From: Bacillus sp. SM2101
GTDB taxonomy: Bacteria > Bacillota > Bacilli > Bacillales > SM2101
Length of the DNA stretch: 64,000 nt
Assembly (NCBI RefSeq): GCF_018588585.1
Contig: NZ_JAEUFG010000002.1
Span: forward strand, 1-64,000
Reading direction: 5' to 3'
A model generated the notes under the pieces. The model was not told where the DNA came from. It worked only from the letters and a program-made list of their open reading frames with translations, and searched no databases. A program made the position numbers and the translations under genes. Shown piece by piece: positions 8,183-16,083 of the stretch. The number at the start of each line of letters is the position of its first letter. Within the stretch, counting starts at the first letter, position 1.

Positions 8183-9310
8183 TTAGCCAACGTAACCAAC
8201 CTCTATGCGGTTGGTCGTTTTCATAATTTGCAATAGTTGTTCATACGGGTTATGAAAACTTTGAACATGTTCTTCTATTCTACGTTGATGTTCTTCCCAG
8301 TTTTCTTTATTATTTAATTTGTCCATAAGTTGTTGATTTAGTGGGGTATTAGCATTTAGTTTGTACACGAGTGCTTTCTCTTGTAGGTATGCCAAATTAA
8401 AATCTTCTTGACCTGGTAAGGCAGATTCTATAAAGATAGGTAACCTTTTTTGCAAAGCTTCACTGACAGTTACTCCGCCAGGTTTCGTAACAATTGCATC
8501 AACATCTTCGTATAAGTCATTCATTTTTTCTCTAGAAGAGATATATGGATATGGAGTAATATAGGGGTTCTTGCTATTTTTGAGATCTTGATACAGTTTT
8601 TCATTTTTACCACATAATACAGAAAATTGAGTTGTTTCTCCTATATCAACTTTACTCAAGAAGTCTGTTATATTTCCTAAACCACTACTACCACCTGATA
8701 TGAGAATATGATATCTCTCCTTTTGCTTAAACTGCCTGTTCATTCCATTGAATACTTCACTAATTGGTATACCAGTCAATATAATTTTATCTGGTGATAA
8801 TCCGTTTTCATCTATTAAATATGTTTTCATTTGTTCGCTTGAAACAAAGTGAAAATCAACACCTTCTCTTCCCCATACATTATTAATAAAAAAGTCAGTA
8901 TAAACATTGACTAAAGGTATGTCGATTTTATTTTTCACTTTTAAACGACTAACTAAAAATGATGGAAAACCATGTGTAGCTACTATTAAATCAGGTTTCT
9001 CTTCCTGCAGGAGTTTTTCCATATTCCTCAAAAAGAATAACTCATACCACTGTAAGGAATAATTTTTAGATGATGAATATCCAAAATTTTTATAAACCCA
9101 TTCATAAGATTGCGGAGCTAGTTTAATCCATTTTAGGTAAAACGAAGTAATAAACTTTTCTAAAGGAGGATTTGAATGACTAAGCAAATCTATCTTCTTC
9201 GTTTTTACATACTGGTCATGACAATTAAACGAATGAATGAAAGCCTCTGAAACTTGATGATGCCCTGATGGCATTCTTAACAATGGTAAAAATAAAACTT
9301 TTTTCATCAT
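8183..9310 (-). CDS. UgtP-like diacylglycerol glycosyltransferase
   Basis: A 375-residue GT28/MGDG-synthase-type glycosyltransferase. The N-terminus has the GHHQVSEAF motif of this family, and the C-terminal half has the donor-binding segment DAIVTKPGGVTVSEALQKRLP. Such enzymes move glucose or galactose from UDP-sugar to diacylglycerol, making glycolipid anchors for lipoteichoic acid. The frame is open to 9346, but GGGAAGGGAG directly precedes the ATG at 9310, so that start is chosen. It heads a three-gene unit with dedA and a patatin-like lipase. Sugar and lipid specificity cannot be read from the sequence. Confidence 0.85.
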   Translation of the reverse strand: MMKKVLFLPLLRMPSGHHQVSEAFIHSFNCHDQYVKTKKIDLLSHSNPPLEKFITSFYLKWIKLAPQSYEWVYKNFGYSSSKNYSLQWYELFFLRNMEKLLQEEKPDLIVATHGFPSFLVSRLKVKNKIDIPLVNVYTDFFINNVWGREGVDFHFVSSEQMKTYLIDENGLSPDKIILTGIPISEVFNGMNRQFKQKERYHILISGGSSGLGNITDFLSKVDIGETTQFSVLCGKNEKLYQDLKNSKNPYITPYPYISSREKMNDLYEDVDAIVTKPGGVTVSEALQKRLPIFIESALPGQEDFNLAYLQEKALVYKLNANTPLNQQLMDKLNNKENWEEHQRRIEEHVQSFHNPYEQLLQIMKTTNRIEVGYVG

Positions 9311-9667
9311 TATTTCTCCCTTCCCTTTCACATATATCGAATTCACTAAGATTCCTCTGTTTAAGCTCCATGTTGCAATTAGGCTTCTATACAGTTGGGA
9401 TTGACCATGTAGAAAAGCCTCTCTACCTAATTCCGGTATTCATGTTAACTTGAACAAGTTCACCTTGGATTTAAGATATTCAAACTTTACGTAATTCAAT
9501 CTTAGCGAATACAAGATTTTTACATAACGTGCCAGAGTATTATACTTCTCTAAGACTTAAGGCTTATAGATAATTAAGACTAACAATCAAGCTGTTACAT
9601 TCAGTTTTGAATATACTTAAAAATCAGAAAAATAAACCTACAAAAACCTTACGAATGAAAAAAAATA
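9311..9667. other. Intergenic region without a recognised gene
   Basis: No credible reading frame is present. An imperfect inverted repeat (AGGCTTCTA near 9391 with TAGAAAAGCCT near 9410-9420) is the only visible structure. The region presumably carries the promoter of the glycosyltransferase operon, but no convincing -35/-10 pair stands out. Confidence 0.5.
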
Positions 9668-9708
9668 ACCTCCCCATCCTTTCGTCATATATCTAGGTGA
9701 AGGGAGGT
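9655..9708 (-). terminator. Terminator of the GntR/ABC operon
   Basis: On the minus strand the stem ACCTCCCTTCACC pairs imperfectly with GGATGGGGAGGT and is followed by a T-rich run. It lies 26 bases after the ATPase stop codon. Confidence 0.8.
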
Positions 9709-9733
9709 ACATTTATTTTCTTTTTCAAAATCC

Positions 9734-10435
9734 TCAACTACTTTTAGGTTCATGTAAACTTTTCAAATAATCTACTATACCAATATTTTTTTCCTCATGT
9801 AAATGCTCAACATCAGTAATATTAACTACATTACCATCTCTAATTACAACAACCGTATCCAGTAAGGGTTCAACTTCATCCACTTCATGAGTTGTTATAA
9901 TGACAGTTTGTTTTTCCAAATTGATAAACGATATGAGCCCTTTGACAACGGACTCTCTTACCATAGGATCTAGCCCTGAAAAAGGTTCATCCATTAATAT
10001 ATAAGGTACATCCCTAGCTAGAGATAATACTATTTTTAATCGACCTCGGTTCCCTTTAGATAAATGCTTAACCTTTTGATTTGGATCTAACTTCATAAAC
10101 TTCATAATCTCAAAAGCTTTGGATAACTGAAAATCTTCAAACTGAGTTGCAAAAAATTCTATTGTCTGCTTGACGGTGTAAAATGGATAATAATCGTCTA
10201 ACTCAGATAAATAGGTTACAACATGACAAATTCGTCTGTCAGCTTGCATATTACCTACTTTCACAAAGCCTTGCGAAGGTTGGATTAATCCAGCCATCAA
10301 CTTCAAAAGGGTGGATTTCCCACTGCCGTTCTCGCCGATAATTCCTATAATCTTACCTTCAGGAAATGATAAACTTACATTATGCAAAGCTGTTTTACCG
10401 ATATATTTTTTCGTAACATTTTGTAATTCAATCAT
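9734..10435 (-). CDS. ABC transporter ATP-binding protein (YtrB-like)
   Basis: A 233-residue nucleotide-binding domain with Walker A GENGSGKST, an atypical signature LSKGNRGRL in place of LSGGQ, Walker B ILMDEPFSG and the switch histidine in TTHEVDE. The signature variant is typical of the GntR-linked YtrB group of ABC-2 systems. The ATG overlaps the gntR stop (ATGA). Together with the permease two genes upstream it would form a drug, peptide or envelope-stress efflux system. The substrate is unknown. Confidence 0.88.
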   Translation of the reverse strand: MIELQNVTKKYIGKTALHNVSLSFPEGKIIGIIGENGSGKSTLLKLMAGLIQPSQGFVKVGNMQADRRICHVVTYLSELDDYYPFYTVKQTIEFFATQFEDFQLSKAFEIMKFMKLDPNQKVKHLSKGNRGRLKIVLSLARDVPYILMDEPFSGLDPMVRESVVKGLISFINLEKQTVIITTHEVDEVEPLLDTVVVIRDGNVVNITDVEHLHEEKNIGIVDYLKSLHEPKSS

Positions 10436-10803
10436 TTCATATTCTCCTTTACCATAAAGGATTGGATGTCTCTTATAATTTCATCTTGCTTAAATCCCAT
10501 TGCAGTCATTTCTTGAATGAATTTCATAATGTGATTTGATTTAAGCTGTTCTCTTAACATTTCCAGCCTTTCTTCACTTTCTGATACAAAAGTCCCTTGC
10601 CCTCTTCTCGTTTCCACAATACCCACCCTTTCCATTTCGCTATAAGTTCGTTGAACTGTATTCGGATTTACCCCTGATTCAACTGCCATTTCACGAACTG
10701 ATTTTAATTTATCACCCGGTTTTAACTCTCCCCTAACAATCTTATGACTAATCCGGTCTACTAATTGCATATAAATCGGTCTATTTGCTTGAAAGTCTTC
10801 CAT
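10432..10803 (-). CDS. GntR-family repressor (YtrA type)
   Basis: A 123-residue short GntR regulator. An N-terminal winged helix (about residues 1-75, including SVREMAVESGVNPNTVQRTYSEMERVG) is followed by a short helical dimerisation tail, as in the YtrA subfamily that lacks a large effector domain. The frame is open to 10830, but GGAGG precedes the ATG at 10803, which lies 4 bases after the permease stop. It is the middle gene of permease-gntR-ATPase, and an operator-like palindrome overlaps the operon promoter, so autorepression is likely. Confidence 0.88.
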   Translation of the reverse strand: MEDFQANRPIYMQLVDRISHKIVRGELKPGDKLKSVREMAVESGVNPNTVQRTYSEMERVGIVETRRGQGTFVSESEERLEMLREQLKSNHIMKFIQEMTAMGFKQDEIIRDIQSFMVKENMK

Positions 10804-10807
10804 TACT

Positions 10808-11602
10808 TTATACCTCCAACTTCTTGTCAATAAGCCATGATGATATGAAAAACAAACATGCGGTGAATATTAAGAAAAACAAGAGTGAACCTGCATAGAT
10901 TGCTCCACTAACAAAAATACTAGGATAATATATCTCATAAGCACCCCACTCTAACATTACCTCGATGATTGATAAATTCATCAAAGAGTTAAAGAAATAA
11001 AGTGATACGATAACGATAAGGAAAAGTATTAATTTGGATCCTTTACCTATTCTAGTTTTGATGAAACGGTATATTACCCAAAAAAAGAGAACGGTGATTG
11101 AAAGTACTGTTGAGATACTAATAATATAGAACATCTCTAGCGAGGCAAAATTAAATATTTCAGCCAAAATTGGTGATTGTAATTCTCCGTATAGCGGAAT
11201 GAAGTTAATTAATATAAAAATGATGATTGTTGCTTGTGAAATGATTAATGCACAAAAGCCATTTAAGAATTTACTAGCTATTAACTGAAACGATGGTTGA
11301 GGATTATGCAGCCATAAATGCATTTTTTTTGCTTCTTTATTCAAGCTAGAAAACATATATACACTTAAAAAAAAGACATGCAATACACTAACAGTTAACA
11401 ACGGAATAAATTTAATTAAATGATCATCTATCACCTCTAACCCATTAAGTCCAATATCAAAGTTAGACCATGATAATTTTGAATAAAGGTACCACCCTAA
11501 AACAAAGGCTGCTGTATTTAAAATTAAAACAGCGACTAAATGACTTCTCATTAGTAAAAAATCTTTTTTCAATACCCCACTAAAGGAACTTGTTCCTACC
11601 AT
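10808..11602 (-). CDS. ABC-2 type permease of the GntR-regulated transporter
   Basis: A 264-residue integral membrane protein with about six hydrophobic segments (near residues 20-40, 50-75, 105-130, 145-170, 185-210 and 230-255). It has no recognised enzymatic motif. It is the first gene of the operon with a GntR repressor and an ABC ATPase, which identifies it as the membrane partner. Sequence similarity to well-described permeases is weak by eye. Confidence 0.75.
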   Translation of the reverse strand: MVGTSSFSGVLKKDFLLMRSHLVAVLILNTAAFVLGWYLYSKLSWSNFDIGLNGLEVIDDHLIKFIPLLTVSVLHVFFLSVYMFSSLNKEAKKMHLWLHNPQPSFQLIASKFLNGFCALIISQATIIIFILINFIPLYGELQSPILAEIFNFASLEMFYIISISTVLSITVLFFWVIYRFIKTRIGKGSKLILFLIVIVSLYFFNSLMNLSIIEVMLEWGAYEIYYPSIFVSGAIYAGSLLFFLIFTACLFFISSWLIDKKLEV

Positions 11603-11641
11603 TTCGCTACCTCCTAATAATTTAATTCAATAATTGTTTTA

Positions 11642-11683
11642 GTGTTCTAGTTACATAGTACACCGTAACAATATAATTGTCAA
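11642..11683 (-). promoter_or_regulatory. Sigma-A promoter overlapped by a GntR operator
   Basis: On the minus strand TTGACA (11678-11683) is followed after 17 bases by TACTAT (11655-11660). The -10 lies inside a 22-bp imperfect palindrome (11642-11663) with ends GTGTA and ACAC, resembling YtrA-type operators (AGTGTA-N-TACACT). A bound repressor would cover the -10. The promoter is about 40 bases upstream of the permease start. Confidence 0.75.
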
Positions 11684-11708
11684 TATATGGACAAGTCTAA
11701 AATGGCAT

Positions 11709-11746
11709 AAAAAAAGTGTAGAGAAATTATGTATCTTCTCTACACT
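11709..11746 (-). terminator. bcp terminator
   Basis: The minus strand has AGTGTAGAGAA, a 10-base loop and TTCTCTACACT, followed by a run of T residues. It lies about 175 bases after the bcp stop because a MITE sits between the gene and its terminator. Confidence 0.9.
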
Positions 11747-11755
11747 CTTAAAGTG

Positions 11756-11892
11756 AGTCTTTTTTGCATTAATTGTTGTTTTACGAACTAAAACACAACC
11801 CACGGCATCATTCTGCCATAAAACGATGACAACCGTATATGACCGCTCCCTGTCGTTTGGTATGAATAGCAACAAAGATCACGAAGAGAGCC
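11756..11892 (+). mobile_element. MITE copy B, diverged
   Basis: The left end (GCATTAATTGTTGTTTTACG) and right end (ATAGCAACAAAG, then ACGAAGAGAGCC) match the family; the interior (GGCATCATTCTGCCATAAAACG) is recognisable. The flanking 8-mers no longer match, so this is an old insertion. It separates bcp from its terminator. Confidence 0.75.
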
Positions 11893-11921
11893 TTATGAAA
11901 AAAATGATTGATTTACCTTTG

Positions 11922-12392
11922 TTATTGTAAGTTATCCTTTATAAATTGTAGAGCTGATTCAACATGGTCTTTCACTCTAACTTTTCGCCATTCTTTTACC
12001 ACATTTCCCTCTTTATCAATGACAAAAGTTGATCTTTCAATTCCCATATACTCTTTACCAAAGTTTTTCTTCAACTTCCAAACATCGTATTCTTCAGCAA
12101 CTTTATGGTCTTCATCAACGAGTAATAAGAAAGGTAATCCATGCTTTTCAATAAATTTCTTATGCCTTTCGATTGGATCCGGGCTAATCCCAAGAATTAC
12201 TGTATCTAATTCAGTAAACTGTTCATGTCTATCCCTGAAATCACACGCTTCGGTTGTACATCCAGGTGTCATGTCCTTTGGATAAAAATATACTACAACA
12301 TTCTTGCCTAAATAATTGGACAGTTTAACTTCTTCACCAGTATTTGATAATAGTTGAAAATCAGGTGCTTTTTGATTAAGTTCTAAGCTCAT
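11922..12392 (-). CDS. bcp: Bcp/PrxQ thiol peroxidase
   Basis: A 156-residue peroxiredoxin of the PrxQ/BCP group. Peroxidatic C45 lies in the motif TPGCTTEAC, with C50 five residues on as the resolving cysteine of an atypical 2-Cys enzyme. It reduces hydrogen peroxide and organic peroxides with thioredoxin-type donors in the cytoplasm. The frame is open to 12422, but GGAGG lies 7 bases before the ATG at 12392. In B. subtilis this gene (ygaF) is next to perR; here the lia, lipid and ABC modules separate the two. Confidence 0.93.
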   Translation of the reverse strand: MSLELNQKAPDFQLLSNTGEEVKLSNYLGKNVVVYFYPKDMTPGCTTEACDFRDRHEQFTELDTVILGISPDPIERHKKFIEKHGLPFLLLVDEDHKVAEEYDVWKLKKNFGKEYMGIERSTFVIDKEGNVVKEWRKVRVKDHVESALQFIKDNLQ

Positions 12393-12573
12393 AGTATGCC
12401 TCCATATAATAGCGACTGACATAGCTCGCCTTTTTTGAACACTTCTATGTAAAGTTTAACGCTAATAGGACAATAAAAACAAATGAATTGTTTTCAAACT
12501 CAAATACATATCTGCTCAATATGTAATTTACTATAAATACTGAGTAATAACAGCTATTATGCTTTTATGTAAT

Positions 12574-12741
12574 GGCTGTTTTCGCATTGATTGTTGCTTT
12601 TCGTACTACTAAGAACAGAATACGTATAAACTAAGTATACGCTTCATCTTTTCTCATTTAAATTGAAGTCAATTGCATAAAATTATTATTGGTTGCTGTT
12701 CTATATTAATCTCAATAGCAACAAAGTTAACGAAAAGAGCC
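12574..12741 (+). mobile_element. MITE copy C, best-preserved copy
   Basis: A 168-bp non-coding element with terminal inverted repeats GGCTGTTTTCG and CGAAAAGAGCC (10 of 11 matching) and perfect 8-bp target duplications TATGTAAT (12566-12573 and 12742-12749). The interior holds family blocks ATTGATTGTTGCTTTTCGTA, CATCTTTTCTCATTTAAA and ATAGCAACAAAGTTAACG. It lies between bcp and the azoreductase terminator. Confidence 0.92.
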
Positions 12742-12832
12742 TATGTAATTGACATCGTTGTAGTGAGGGATTTGGAATTTGGGTACATTTTAATTTATTG
12801 GTACGATTATAGCACCTTGAATAAGCAACAAT

Positions 12833-12864
12833 AAAAAACCACGTCTCTAATGTGACGTGGTTTT
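12833..12864 (-). terminator. Azoreductase gene terminator
   Basis: AAAACCACGTC and GACGTGGTTTT form an 11-bp stem around an 8-base loop, with a T-run on the minus strand, immediately after the azoR stop codon. Confidence 0.9.
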
Positions 12865-12875
12865 ATTGTCATTAT

Positions 12876-13562
12876 TTAAAATGTTTTTGCTACTTCTTTT
12901 GCTTTGTTAGCCGCATTTTGGAATATGTTCTCGGCATTTGAAGGGTCAAAGTTAACTCCTTCAACTACAACTGTTTGGAAATTCTGAATGCCTATGAAGC
13001 CCATAACAGTTTGTAAATGACTTACAGTATGTTGCGCACTTGCTGCTGGACCTTCTGAATAAATTCCCCCGCGCGCTTCTAATAAAACAACTGGCTTATC
13101 TTCTAATAACCCAACTGGACCATTTTCAGTATATTTGAATGTCTTTCCAGCAATTGAAATAGTATCAATATAAGCTTTTACCATCGGTGGGAAACCAAAA
13201 TTCCACATTGGTGCAGCAAAGATCACTTTATCAGCAGCTATAAATTGATCAGTTAACTCATTCATTCTACCTACTTTTTCTTGTTCAGTTGCAGTAAGCT
13301 CTTGCTGTGCTGCGAATTTCCCCCATGCAGATAACACATCACCATCAATAAAAGGGATATTTTCCTTATATAGATCTAGTTCAATAATCTCGTCATTTGG
13401 ATTTTCAGTTTTATACGCATCAATAAAAGCATTTGCTAAGCGTAATGAATATGAATCTTTCTCTTGTTTTGGATTTCCTTTTACAAATAATACTTTTGTC
13501 ATTTTTTCTACACTCCCATTATTAGTTTTAAATTTATTTATAATATTATTAATAAATCCCAT
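12876..13562 (-). CDS. azoR: FMN-dependent NADH:quinone/azo oxidoreductase (AzoR family)
   Basis: A 228-residue protein with the flavodoxin-2 fold of AzoR enzymes: KVLFVKGNPKQEKDSYS near the N-terminus binds the FMN phosphate, APMWNFGFPP packs on the flavin, and LEARGGIYSEGPA is the third loop. Family members reduce azo dyes and quinones by two electrons and protect against electrophiles. Two starts are possible: the ATG at 13562 with a very good GAGGAGG, or the ATG at 13502 with GGGAG, which matches the usual family start. I keep the longer one. Pirin lies upstream on the same strand. Confidence 0.88.
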   Translation of the reverse strand: MGFINNIINKFKTNNGSVEKMTKVLFVKGNPKQEKDSYSLRLANAFIDAYKTENPNDEIIELDLYKENIPFIDGDVLSAWGKFAAQQELTATEQEKVGRMNELTDQFIAADKVIFAAPMWNFGFPPMVKAYIDTISIAGKTFKYTENGPVGLLEDKPVVLLEARGGIYSEGPAASAQHTVSHLQTVMGFIGIQNFQTVVVEGVNFDPSNAENIFQNAANKAKEVAKTF

Positions 13563-13675
13563 TGTTTATCCTCCTCATTAACATGTAGAAGTCAATAACC
13601 CAATTGGTTAATCACTTCCAATAAGGCATCACCTCCAATATTGTGACAACCTATGATTTCCTAAAGTGTGCTACG

Positions 13676-14383
13676 TTATGCTGGCAAATCAATTAGCATA
13701 AACCGTGACTGACCAACCCCATCTATATTTAGAGAAGTTACGTCTACAATACGTGCTGAATCTCTTTTATTTAATGTTGTATTTCCATTAAGAAGTAACT
13801 CTCCCTCAATGACGAAAATGAGCGTTTTTCTATCTTTATCTTGTGTAAACGTTATAGCGTGATCTGACTCTAAATCAGCTAAATAGATCGTTAGGTCTTG
13901 ATTAATATCTGCTACTTTACTATTGTCAGGATGATTAGCGACAACAGGTAGTAAATGATTCTTCATCGCTCCGATATCAAAAGCTGTCTTTTCATATGAA
14001 GGAGTTACACCTTGTTCTTTCGGGAAAAACCAAAGCTGCAAAAAGTTAACATCTTCTTCACTTGATGGATTGACCTCCGAGTGATATATTCCAGTCCCTG
14101 CTGACATCCGTTGAATTTCACCGAAAGTCGTCGTTGCCTTATTACCTTGACTATCTTCATGCTGTAATTGCCCTGATAATACGATTGAGACGATTTCCAT
14201 TTCCTGATGTGGATGTTTCCCAAAGCCTCGTAAAGGAGCTACAACATCATCGTTAAGTACACGTAATGGACCAAAGGTTTCATTTTCTGGGTCATGATAT
14301 TCCGCAAAGGAAAAACTTAAATGCGTTTTCAGCCATCCATGATTCATCTCATGTCTTGAATTAGCGGGAAATTTTTTAATCAT
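13676..14383 (-). CDS. Pirin-family cupin protein (YhhW-like)
   Basis: A 235-residue bicupin. The N-terminal cupin keeps the metal ligands H57, H59, H101 and E103 seen in pirins and in quercetin 2,3-dioxygenase-active relatives. The C-terminal cupin lacks an obvious metal site, as usual. Some relatives open the flavonol ring of quercetin; the physiological role is often redox or electrophile sensing. It lies 113 bases upstream of azoR on the same strand, and two MarR-type operators lie upstream of it, so the pair is probably induced by quinone-like compounds. Confidence 0.85.
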   Translation of the reverse strand: MIKKFPANSRHEMNHGWLKTHLSFSFAEYHDPENETFGPLRVLNDDVVAPLRGFGKHPHQEMEIVSIVLSGQLQHEDSQGNKATTTFGEIQRMSAGTGIYHSEVNPSSEEDVNFLQLWFFPKEQGVTPSYEKTAFDIGAMKNHLLPVVANHPDNSKVADINQDLTIYLADLESDHAITFTQDKDRKTLIFVIEGELLLNGNTTLNKRDSARIVDVTSLNIDGVGQSRFMLIDLPA

Positions 14384-14477
14384 ATTCTTTCACCCCTTTA
14401 GTGTGTAAATTTATTTCAACTGATACCAAAACCTCGTAGCTTCATACATTTATACAAATATAATCTAAAGGTAGAAT

Positions 14478-14491
14478 TCTCTAATTAGAGA
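14478..14491. promoter_or_regulatory. Perfect 14-bp palindrome upstream of pirin
   Basis: TCTCTAATTAGAGA is a perfect palindrome about 95 bases upstream of the pirin start. Its TCTc-aATTa-GAGA arrangement resembles operators of MarR-type electrophile sensors such as MhqR. Confidence 0.55.
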
Positions 14492-14599
14492 TATATTTGC
14501 AAAAAAATATTAATTACCTTAAACATCTCAATTCTATATATTATTAAATCGAGGTATCATTCGACTATTATGAACCAATTGAATTGTCATGAATTAATA

Positions 14600-14617
14600 T
14601 ATCACGAATTCAAGATA
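14600..14617. promoter_or_regulatory. MhqR-like operator between marR and pirin
   Basis: TATCACGAATTCAAGATA is an 18-bp imperfect palindrome (14 of 18 positions symmetric) close to the MhqR operator as I recall it (ATCTCGAATTCGAGAT). A related sequence, ATCTTGAATTC, lies at the start of transcription of the MarR gene. Confidence 0.6.
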
Positions 14618-14652
14618 AATGCAACCAAAAAAATTTTGTTTCTAAATATTAA

Positions 14653-15096
14653 CTATGACTGCGAAACATGAAATCCTACTTTTTTCCATAATCCAATCAT
14701 CATCTGTTTTTCATCTTCTGTAAGCACAGAGAAAATCTCATCAATGACCTTTTTATGTTTCGGAAATATATCGTCCATTAACTCGACCCCAGCTTTAGTT
14801 ATTGCCGCATAAGTTACACGACGGTCTTTCGGACAACCTTTTCGTTCAATAAGCCCTTTTTGCTCTAATTTGTCAACAACATATGTTATACTTCCACTAG
14901 CAATTAAGATATGCTCACCTATTTTTTGCAATGGAAATTTTTCTTTATTATATAATAAATCCAGCACACCAAATTCAGTTGTGTTTAAGCCATAGCTTTT
15001 AACATCTTTGCTAACAACATCTACAATCGAACGCTGTGCTTTTGACATTACAACAAATAGCTTAAGTGCAGAATTAATTTCTTTATTTTCTTCCAT
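14653..15096 (-). CDS. MarR-family regulator (MhqR/OhrR-like)
   Basis: A 147-residue MarR repressor with a winged helix in the middle (about 40-110), including the recognition helix region ASGSITYVVDKLEQKGLIER and the wing CPKDRRVTYAAITKAG. The open frame extends to 15141, but a perfect promoter overlaps that ATG, so it cannot be the start of the main transcript; the ATG at 15096 has GAGAGG nine bases upstream and gives the family-like N-terminus MEENKEINSALKLF. One cysteine in the wing could sense oxidants, but this is speculative. Proposed targets are itself and the pirin-azoR pair. Confidence 0.88.
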   Translation of the reverse strand: MEENKEINSALKLFVVMSKAQRSIVDVVSKDVKSYGLNTTEFGVLDLLYNKEKFPLQKIGEHILIASGSITYVVDKLEQKGLIERKGCPKDRRVTYAAITKAGVELMDDIFPKHKKVIDEIFSVLTEDEKQMMIGLWKKVGFHVSQS

Positions 15097-15120
15097 TATA
15101 TCAAACCTCTCAATATCCAA

Positions 15121-15138
15121 TATCTTGAATTCATTATA
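15121..15138. promoter_or_regulatory. Candidate autoregulatory operator of the MarR gene
   Basis: TATCTTGAATTCATTATA is centred on the palindrome TGAATTCA (15126-15133). It covers the -10 and the transcription start of the promoter at 15133-15161. It shares the ATCttGAATTC half with the operator at 14600. Confidence 0.55.
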
Positions 15139-15161
15139 CATAACACATCCTTCCGTGTCAA
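15133..15161 (-). promoter_or_regulatory. Consensus sigma-A promoter of the MarR gene
   Basis: On the minus strand TTGACA (15156-15161), exactly 17 bases, then TATAAT (15133-15138): a perfect consensus. The ATG at 15141 falls inside the spacer, so the protein must start downstream of it. Confidence 0.92.
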
Positions 15162-15236
15162 TTTATCATCCCAGAAGCCCCCCTCCTCAAGCTTCGCTTC
15201 GTGGTGAGCTTAGGAAAATAAAATATGGGTTTTTCA

Positions 15237-15647
15237 TTAACTCTCCTTCTTATCAACCTGAATAACTGTCTTCACTACAAAGGCTGCTGGTATTGTGTAT
15301 CCTAATAATGCCTCTGCTATCGCAATCCATCTGCCGCCACCAACTGGTGTTATGTCACCATAACCTACAGATAATAATGTTATTGCACTGAAATACATAC
15401 TTGTTTGTAGCTTAGTAAGAAAATCCCCTATTATATGTTGACCGTCTTCTTTTAATATTGAATAGCCATTTTCCTCAAGTATCGTATAGATTAACCCAAA
15501 CCCGACTAATACCGTTATATAAATAGTAACTAACGCAAACAAATTCTCAAAGGATACTAATTGGTGGGCTTTTCGTTTTAAACTCCATATCGTTCTGACA
15601 CTCATTATAATGCAAAAAAAAGTAAGCAAGACGATAAAACTCACCAT
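15237..15647 (-). CDS. Two-transmembrane potassium channel
   Basis: A 136-residue ion channel subunit. Membrane segments at about residues 2-20 and 38-58 precede a pore helix and the selectivity filter TLLSVGYGDITP, followed by a final membrane helix (about 108-128). The GYGD filter is diagnostic of K+ selectivity. Unlike YugO- or MthK-type channels it has no C-terminal RCK domain, so it may be ungated by ligand or rely on a partner. GGAGGGG precedes the ATG. Confidence 0.88.
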   Translation of the reverse strand: MVSFIVLLTFFCIIMSVRTIWSLKRKAHQLVSFENLFALVTIYITVLVGFGLIYTILEENGYSILKEDGQHIIGDFLTKLQTSMYFSAITLLSVGYGDITPVGGGRWIAIAEALLGYTIPAAFVVKTVIQVDKKES

Positions 15648-15733
15648 TTCTACCCCTCCAATATTCCATCGATTAAACCTACTCTATATATACGAAAAAA
15701 AAACAAGCCTATTCTCGTTTGTACATAAATAAA

Positions 15734-15883
15734 GGCTTTTTTCAAAAACTTTGTTGCTATAGAGACGAGTTTAGGACAACAATAGATAAATTGACCTCAT
15801 TTTAAATGAGGAAAGATGCCACGAACGCTTGGGTTATACGTATTTATTTCTTACGAAAAACAACAATCAACGTGAAAACAGCC
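15734..15883 (-). mobile_element. MITE copy D
   Basis: A 150-bp copy in reverse orientation: GGCTTTTTTC at the left, GTGAAAACAGCC at the right, with interior CACGAACGC and TACGTATTTATTTCTTACG. The flanks TAAATAAA (15726-15733) and TAAATTAA (15884-15891) match at 7 of 8 positions, giving the target duplication. Confidence 0.88.
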
Positions 15884-15983
15884 TAAATTAATCGAACAAA
15901 ATAACCTTAGCCTAATAAAACTTAGACTAAGGTTTTACATAAGTAGAGCCTCGGTTTATACAATGAAAAGTTGCCCCGGTTTC

Positions 15984-16043
15984 ATAGTTGTTCTTCCAAG
16001 TTTATTTCTTAGTACGAAAAACATCAATCAATGTGAAACAACC
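15984..16043 (-). mobile_element. MITE remnant E (one end only)
   Basis: TTTATTTCTTAGTACGAAAA followed by CATCAATCAATGTGAAACAACC is the reversed left end of the family. The other end is lost or unrecognisable. Copies D and E together fill most of the 435-bp gap between the K+ channel and the ABC exporter. Confidence 0.65.
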
Positions 16044-16083
16044 ATCGTATTAATATAAGGGCATAGAAATAAAATCCGTTATG

